The notes under the pieces are model-generated. The model ran no database searches. It was given only the letters and a program-made list of their open reading frames with translations, and was not told the DNA's origin. 64,000 bases of DNA from Pelagibius marinus (GTDB lineage Bacteria > Pseudomonadota > Alphaproteobacteria > Kiloniellales > Kiloniellaceae). A program made the position numbers and the translations under genes. Position 1 is the stretch's first letter, and each line of letters opens with the position of its first letter. This document shows positions 59,015 through 64,000 of the stretch, piece by piece. The stretch lies in the NCBI RefSeq assembly GCF_014925385.1, contig NZ_JACSDK010000010.1:62001-126000 (forward strand), read 5' to 3'.

Positions 59015-60757
59015 ATGAGCGATCCGGCTCTCGACACGCTCGCTTCTGGCGAAGCCGCCGAACCGCAGGAACTCACAGACGGCTTTCACCTCGTTATCGA
59101 CGCGCTGAAGCTCAACGACATTGAGACGATCTATAACGTGCCCGGTATCCCGATTACGGATCTGGGCCGCTACATGCAGGCCGAGGGCCTGCGCGTTCTG
59201 TCCTTCCGGCACGAACAGCACGCGGGCTATGCCGCCGCCATCGCCGGCTTCCTGACCCAAAAGCCCGGCATCTGTCTGACTGTGTCGGCGCCCGGTTTTC
59301 TCAACGGCCTGACGTCGCTGGCCCATGCCACGACCAACTGCTACCCGATGATCCTCATCAGCGGCTCCTCCGAGCGCGAGATCGTCGACCTGCAGCAGGG
59401 CGACTATGAGGAGATGGACCAGCTGGCCATCGCCAAGCCGCTGTGCAAGGCGGCCTATCGCATTCTCCACGCCGAGGACATCGGCATCGGCATTGCGCGC
59501 GCCATCCGCGCAGCCGTCTCCGGGCGCCCCGGCGGCGTCTACCTCGACCTGCCGGCCAAGCTGCTGGGCCAGGTGATGGACGCCGAGGCCGGGCGCAAGT
59601 CCCTGGTCAAGGTGATCGACGCCGCGCCGGCCCAGATCCCGGCGCCGGAAGCCGTCAAGCGGGCGCTGGAGGTGCTGAAGGGCGCCAAGAAGCCGCTGAT
59701 CATCCTGGGCAAGGGCGCTGCCTACGCCCAGGTCGACGACGACATCCGCGCGCTGGTCGAGAAAAGCGGCATCCCCTACCTGCCGATGAGCATGGCCAAG
59801 GGCCTGCTGCCCGACGACCACCCGCAGTCCGCGGGCCCGGCGCGCTCTCTGGTGCTGAAGGAATCCGACGTCGTCATGCTGATCGGCGCACGCCTGAACT
59901 GGCTGCTGTCGCACGGCAAGGGCAAGCAGTGGGGCACGGAGCCGAAGAAGTTCGTGCAGATCGACATCGACCCCAGGGAGATGGACAGCAACGTCGAGAT
60001 CGCGGCCCCGCTGGTCGGCGACATCGGCTCCTGCGTCTCCGCCCTGGTGAAGGGCATGGGTGACAACTGGACCGCCCCGCCGGCCGAGTGGACCAGCGCG
60101 GTCAAGGAGAAGAAGGACGGCAATATCGCCAAGATGGCGCCGCGCCTGCGCAACAACAACGTACCGATGGACTTCCACGGCGCGCTGGGCGCCCTGAAGG
60201 ACGTCATCGCGGAGAACCAGGACGTCATCCTGGTCAACGAGGGCGCCAACACCCTGGACTTCGCGCGTTCCATCATCGACATGTACAAGCCGCGCAAGCG
60301 CCTGGACGTCGGCACCTGGGGCGTCATGGGCATCGGCATGGGCCAGGCCGTGGCCGCGGCGGTGGAGACCGGCTGCCCGGTGCTGGCCGTCGAGGGCGAC
60401 AGCGCCTTCGGCTTCTCGGGCATGGAGATCGAGACGATCTGCCGCTACAACCTGCCGGTCTGTGTCGTCGTCTTCAACAACGGCGGCATCTACCGCGGCA
60501 CCGACGTCAATCCCTCCGGGAGCTCCGACGTCGCGACCACGGTCTTCGTCAAGGACTCCCGCTACGACAAGATGATGGAGGCCTTCGGCGGCGTCGGTTA
60601 CTACGCCACCTCGCCGGACGAGCTGAGCCGTGCCGTCAAGGAGGCCCTGGCCTCCGGGAAGCCGTCCCTGGTCAACGCGGTGATCGACGAGAAGGCCGGC
60701 ACCGAGAGTGGGCGCATCGGCAATCTCAACCCGCAGAGCGTGGTTTCCAAAAAATAA
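59015..60757 (+). CDS. oxc: oxalyl-CoA decarboxylase
   Basis: A 580-residue ThDP enzyme converting oxalyl-CoA to formyl-CoA and CO2. The N-terminal region has [20 protein letters not shown] and the ThDP-activating Glu in [17 protein letters not shown]. The central domain is [14 protein letters not shown], and the ThDP motif is [20 protein letters not shown], then NNGGIYRG. All are typical of oxalyl-CoA decarboxylase. ATG 59015 with GGAG is preferred to ATG 59003. frc follows after 43 bases. Confidence 0.96.
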   Translation: MSDPALDTLASGEAAEPQELTDGFHLVIDALKLNDIETIYNVPGIPITDLGRYMQAEGLRVLSFRHEQHAGYAAAIAGFLTQKPGICLTVSAPGFLNGLTSLAHATTNCYPMILISGSSEREIVDLQQGDYEEMDQLAIAKPLCKAAYRILHAEDIGIGIARAIRAAVSGRPGGVYLDLPAKLLGQVMDAEAGRKSLVKVIDAAPAQIPAPEAVKRALEVLKGAKKPLIILGKGAAYAQVDDDIRALVEKSGIPYLPMSMAKGLLPDDHPQSAGPARSLVLKESDVVMLIGARLNWLLSHGKGKQWGTEPKKFVQIDIDPREMDSNVEIAAPLVGDIGSCVSALVKGMGDNWTAPPAEWTSAVKEKKDGNIAKMAPRLRNNNVPMDFHGALGALKDVIAENQDVILVNEGANTLDFARSIIDMYKPRKRLDVGTWGVMGIGMGQAVAAAVETGCPVLAVEGDSAFGFSGMEIETICRYNLPVCVVVFNNGGIYRGTDVNPSGSSDVATTVFVKDSRYDKMMEAFGGVGYYATSPDELSRAVKEALASGKPSLVNAVIDEKAGTESGRIGNLNPQSVVSKK

Positions 60758-60800
60758 TCAGGCTCGGCAGAGCCAGCTATTCAAGATACAGGAGCACAAG

Positions 60801-62078
60801 ATGAAAGCTCTAGAAGGCGTCCGTATTCTCGATTTCACCCACGTCCAGTCCGGCCCGACCTGTACGCAGCTTCTGGCCTGGTTCGGTGCCGACGTGATCA
60901 AGGTCGAGCGCCCGGGCGTTGGTGATGCCACACGCGGCCAGCTGCGCGACATCCCCGATGTCGACAGCCTCTATTTCACCATGCTGAACCACAACAAGCG
61001 TTCCATCACGCTCAACACCAAGAGCGACAAGGGCAAGGAAGTACTGACCAAGCTGGTGCAGTCCTGCGACGTGCTGGTCGAGAACTTCGCCCCCGGCGCG
61101 CTGGATCGCATGGGCTTCGGCTGGGACGACGTGCAGAAGATCAACCCGCGCATGATCTACGCATCGGTCAAGGGCTTCGGCCCCGGCCCCTATGAGGACT
61201 GCAAGGTGTACGAGAACGTCGCCCAGTGCACCGGCGGCTCGGCCTCGACTACCGGCTTTCTGGATGGCCCGCCGACCGTGACCGGCGCCCAGATCGGCGA
61301 CTCCGGCACCGGCCTGCACCTGGCCCTCGGCATCGTGACGGCGCTGTTCCACCGCGAGAAATCCGGCAAGGGCCAGCGCGTCCTGGCGGCCATGCAGGAC
61401 GGCGTGCTGAACCTCTGCCGGGTTAAGCTGCGCGACCAGCAGCGTCTCGAGCACGGCCCCCTGAAGGAGTACAGCCAGTTCGGTCAGGGCATCGAATTCG
61501 GCGATGCGGTGCCGCGCGCCGGCAACGACTCGGGCGGCGGCCAGCCGGGCTGGATCCTGAAGTGCAAGGGCTGGGAGACCGACCCCAACGCCTACGTCTA
61601 CTTCATCACCCAGGCCGCGGTCTGGGGCAACATCTGCGACCTGATCGGGAAGCCGGAGTGGAAGGAGCAGGAGGGCTACGCCAAGCCGGAGGCCCGCCTC
61701 GACAAGATTCCACAGATCTTCGACACCATCGAGGAGTGGACCAAGACCAAGACCAAGTTCGAGGTCATGGAAGCCTGCAATCCGCTCAACATTCCCTGCG
61801 GTCCGATCCTCTCCATGAAGGAGCTGGCTGAGGAGCCGAGCCTGCGCGAGACCGGCACCATCGTCGAGGTGGATCACCCGGAACGCGGCAAGTACCTGAC
61901 CGTGGGCTGCCCGGTGAAGCTGTCCGCCTCGCCGGCCGATGTGCAGCGCTCGCCGCTGCTGGGTGAGCACACCAACGAGATCCTCAAGGACGTTCTCGGC
62001 CTCTCCGAAGAGGAGGTGCAGGATACCTGGGCGAGCGGTGCGCTCGGCGATATGCCGGAGCAGGCTGCCGCCGAGTGA
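60801..62078 (+). CDS. frc: formyl-CoA:oxalate CoA-transferase
   Basis: A 425-residue class III CoA-transferase that regenerates oxalyl-CoA from formyl-CoA and oxalate. The N-terminus is [20 protein letters not shown], typical of Frc. The catalytic Asp is in [20 protein letters not shown], and the glycine loop is [28 protein letters not shown]-type nucleotide region is present as [16 protein letters not shown]. It lies after oxc (GGAG site) and is the second half of the oxalate cycle. Confidence 0.96.
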   Translation: MKALEGVRILDFTHVQSGPTCTQLLAWFGADVIKVERPGVGDATRGQLRDIPDVDSLYFTMLNHNKRSITLNTKSDKGKEVLTKLVQSCDVLVENFAPGALDRMGFGWDDVQKINPRMIYASVKGFGPGPYEDCKVYENVAQCTGGSASTTGFLDGPPTVTGAQIGDSGTGLHLALGIVTALFHREKSGKGQRVLAAMQDGVLNLCRVKLRDQQRLEHGPLKEYSQFGQGIEFGDAVPRAGNDSGGGQPGWILKCKGWETDPNAYVYFITQAAVWGNICDLIGKPEWKEQEGYAKPEARLDKIPQIFDTIEEWTKTKTKFEVMEACNPLNIPCGPILSMKELAEEPSLRETGTIVEVDHPERGKYLTVGCPVKLSASPADVQRSPLLGEHTNEILKDVLGLSEEEVQDTWASGALGDMPEQAAAE

Positions 62079-62174
62079 ATGTTAGGCGTCGCGGCGAGAT
62101 CAGACGCCGCGACGCGAATCAACGCTCATCAGCAATCAAGACCATTGGTCTAAAGACATACGGGGAATACGGGG

Positions 62175-63089
62175 ATGCGGATAGTCGTCCACGGCCAGCA
62201 GGCCTTCGGTAAAGCGGTGCTCGAGAAGCTTCTCGAGCGGGGTGAGAACGTCGTCGGTGTGTTCTGCGCGCCCGACAAGGAGGGGCGGCCGACCGACCCC
62301 TTGAAGGAGTTCGCCCTGGAAAAGGGCCTGCCGCTGCACCAGCCGTCGTCATGGAAAACGCCGGAGGCCAAGGAACTGATGGCCTCCTTCGAGCCGGACC
62401 TCTGCGTTATGGCCTACGTGACCCTGTTCGTGCCCCAGGACGTCGTCGACCTGCCGACCAAGGGGACCATCCAGTATCACCCCTCGCTGCTGCCGCTGCA
62501 CCGCGGGCCCAGCTCGATCAACTGGCCGATCATCATGGGATCGAAGCAGACCGGCCTGACCATCTTCGAGCCCGACGAGGGCCTGGACGAGGGTCCGATC
62601 ATCATGCAGAAGACGGTCGACATCGGCCCCGACGATACCCTCGGCACGCTGTACTTCAACCACCTCTTCCCCATGGGCGTGGACGCCATGTGCGAGTGCG
62701 TCGACCTAGTGCGCGAGGGCAAGGTCACGAAGACGCCGCAGGACCACAGCAAGGCGACCTACGAGAGCTGGTGCCGCAAGGCCGACGCCGAGATCGATTG
62801 GTCGAAGCCGGTCGACGAGGTCTACAACCTGATTCGCGGCACCAACCCGCAGCCCGGCGCCTGGACCACCTGCAACGGCAACGAGTTGAAGATCTTCGAC
62901 TGCCGCAAGGTGGAGGGCACCGGCGAGCCGGGCAGCGTGCTGGCCGTCGACGGCGACAGCTTCACCGTCGCGGCGAACGGCGGCGCCATCCGGGTCGAGC
63001 GGGTGCGTCCGCACGACGACAAGAAAATTTCCGCCGGCGACTTCGCGGCGAAGGCCGGCCTTGCCGAAGGGGCAAAACTCGGCAGCTAA
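62175..63089 (+). CDS. formyltransferase-fold protein, 10-formyl-THF hydrolase-like (ALDH1L N-domain type)
   Basis: A 304-residue protein matching the N-terminal hydrolase domain of 10-formyltetrahydrofolate dehydrogenase. It begins MRIVVHGQQAFGKAVLEKLL, with GVFCAPDKEGRPTDPL and the catalytic QYHPSLLPLHRGPSSINWPI containing the essential His. The catalytic Asp is in DEGLDEGPIIMQK. A small C-terminal FMT-like domain follows (IRGTNPQPGAWTTCNGNELK). The Asn of true Fmt is Gln here. It has no ACP-like or aldehyde dehydrogenase part. Its position between frc and formate-THF ligase suggests release or transfer of formyl groups. Confidence 0.85.
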   Translation: MRIVVHGQQAFGKAVLEKLLERGENVVGVFCAPDKEGRPTDPLKEFALEKGLPLHQPSSWKTPEAKELMASFEPDLCVMAYVTLFVPQDVVDLPTKGTIQYHPSLLPLHRGPSSINWPIIMGSKQTGLTIFEPDEGLDEGPIIMQKTVDIGPDDTLGTLYFNHLFPMGVDAMCECVDLVREGKVTKTPQDHSKATYESWCRKADAEIDWSKPVDEVYNLIRGTNPQPGAWTTCNGNELKIFDCRKVEGTGEPGSVLAVDGDSFTVAANGGAIRVERVRPHDDKKISAGDFAAKAGLAEGAKLGS

Positions 63090-63152
63090 GCAGGGAGCGC
63101 CCCGGTTCGCCGGGGCAGACAGCAATCATCAGAAAACAGGCAGAATAGCGCT

Positions 63153-64000
63153 ATGTCAAAGTCCGACATCGAAATCGCCCGCGAAGCCGATATGAAGCCG
63201 ATCACCGAGATCGGCGCGAAGCTGAACATGCCGGCGGAGGCCCTGATGCAATACGGGCCGACCAAGGCGAAGGTCAGTTTCGACTACCTGGAGTCCATCA
63301 AGAAGAACAAGGACGGCAAGCTGATCCTGGTGACGGCGATCTCCCCGACGCCGGCCGGCGAGGGCAAGACCACCACGACCGTGGGGCTGGGCGACGGCCT
63401 GAACCGCATCGGCAAGAAGGCGATGATCTGCCTGCGCGAGCCTTCCTTGGGCCCCTGCTTCGGCATGAAGGGCGGCGCCGCCGGCGGCGGCTATGCCCAG
63501 GTGGTGCCAATGGAGGACATCAACCTTCACTTCACCGGCGACTTCCATGCCATTACCTCGGCCCACAACCTGCTCTCGGCTCTGATCGACAACCATATCT
63601 ACTGGGGCAACGAGCTGGGCATCGACGCGCGCCGCGTTTCCTGGCGCCGGGTGCTGGACATGAACGACCGCGCGCTGCGCGACACCATCACCTCGTTGGG
63701 CGGCGTGGCCAACGGCTTCCCGCGGCAGACCGGCTTCGACATCACCGTGGCCTCGGAGATCATGGCGATCTTCTGCCTGGCCGACGGCCTGGCCGACCTG
63801 CAGCGGCGCCTGGGCGACATCGTCATCGCCTACACCCGCGACCGCGAGCCGATCTACGCCCGCGACGTGAAGGCCGACGGCCCGATGACGGTGCTGCTGA
63901 AGGACGCCTTGATGCCGAACTTCGTGCAGACGCTGGAGAACAATCCCGCCTTCATCCACGGCGGTCCCTTCGCGAACATCGCCCACGGCTGCAACTCGGT
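63153..64000 (+). CDS. fhs: formate-tetrahydrofolate ligase (N-terminal part)
   Basis: The gene starts at ATG 63153 and runs past the window end (282 codons visible of about 555). The ATP-binding loop is [20 protein letters not shown], followed by [40 protein letters not shown], and [20 protein letters not shown], all diagnostic. It makes 10-formyl-THF from formate, ATP and THF, so formate from oxalate enters C1 metabolism. It is the next gene of the oxalate operon. Confidence 0.96.
   Translation, partial: MSKSDIEIAREADMKPITEIGAKLNMPAEALMQYGPTKAKVSFDYLESIKKNKDGKLILVTAISPTPAGEGKTTTTVGLGDGLNRIGKKAMICLREPSLGPCFGMKGGAAGGGYAQVVPMEDINLHFTGDFHAITSAHNLLSALIDNHIYWGNELGIDARRVSWRRVLDMNDRALRDTITSLGGVANGFPRQTGFDITVASEIMAIFCLADGLADLQRRLGDIVIAYTRDREPIYARDVKADGPMTVLLKDALMPNFVQTLENNPAFIHGGPFANIAHGCNS

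Overview
The window is GC-rich, densely coded DNA with many ATGA/TGATG stop-start overlaps, operons on both strands, and gene content typical of a heterotrophic alphaproteobacterium (Rhodospirillales/Kiloniellales-like; this is an inference from family content, as no rRNA or other phylogenetic marker is present). It looks chromosomal. No tRNA, rRNA, CRISPR array, transposase or integrase was recognised.

Layout. 1-11.3 kb: a quaternary-amine block with two choline-kinase-like phosphotransferases (the first truncated by the window edge), a HisN-like phosphatase, a DeoR regulator, a ProXVW-type betaine ABC transporter whose permease is a tandem fusion, and a dimethylglycine/sarcosine-dehydrogenase-like flavoprotein. 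11.3-14.4 kb: a lower-GC island of 5'-truncated Rhs core fragments with different C-terminal tips, each followed by a small putative immunity gene. The island lies between the intact 3' end of the dehydrogenase gene and a second, 91% identical 126-bp copy of that 3' end. 14.5-18.8 kb: a GH18 hydrolase, two LysR regulators, a cytochrome P460 and a CMD-family protein. 18.9-25.5 kb: a heme-iron uptake operon (Fur-like box, hemP, TonB receptor, hemS, hmuTUV). 25.6-30.3 kb: a Liv-type ABC transporter, with a strong terminator hairpin between the binding protein and the permeases. 30.3-32.3 kb: palindromic intergenic repeats, a hypothetical gene and a transglutaminase-like gene. 32.3-37.7 kb: MarR regulator/hmgA/fumarylacetoacetase (end of tyrosine catabolism) with an 11-bp-arm perfect operator, a polysaccharide deacetylase and an S41 protease-like lipoprotein.

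37.8-44.2 kb: a seven-gene minus-strand operon joining a PotFGHI-like ABC importer to a 2OG-Fe(II) dioxygenase, an isochorismatase-type cysteine hydrolase and a PuuD-like glutamine amidotransferase. This looks like a complete import-and-degrade pathway for an unidentified nitrogenous compound. 44.5-49.7 kb: a TIM-barrel protein with a DeoR regulator, two ketopantoate-reductase-like genes and a ScfR-like regulator. 49.8-52.8 kb: an HU protein with a histone-like tail, a GANTC-rich intergenic region, a DUF6348-like gene and a glutamine-synthetase-like enzyme. 52.9-58 kb: an SDR and FGGY kinase, a second glutamine-synthetase-like enzyme and a LacI regulator. 58.2 kb to the end: an oxalate operon (GntR, oxc, frc, a free-standing 10-formyl-THF-hydrolase-like protein, and the start of formate-THF ligase) that would split oxalate to CO2 and C1 units and feed them to tetrahydrofolate.

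The most unusual features are the Rhs tip-cassette island with its duplicated gene end, the seven-gene catabolic operon, and the formyl-handling gene inside the oxalate operon.
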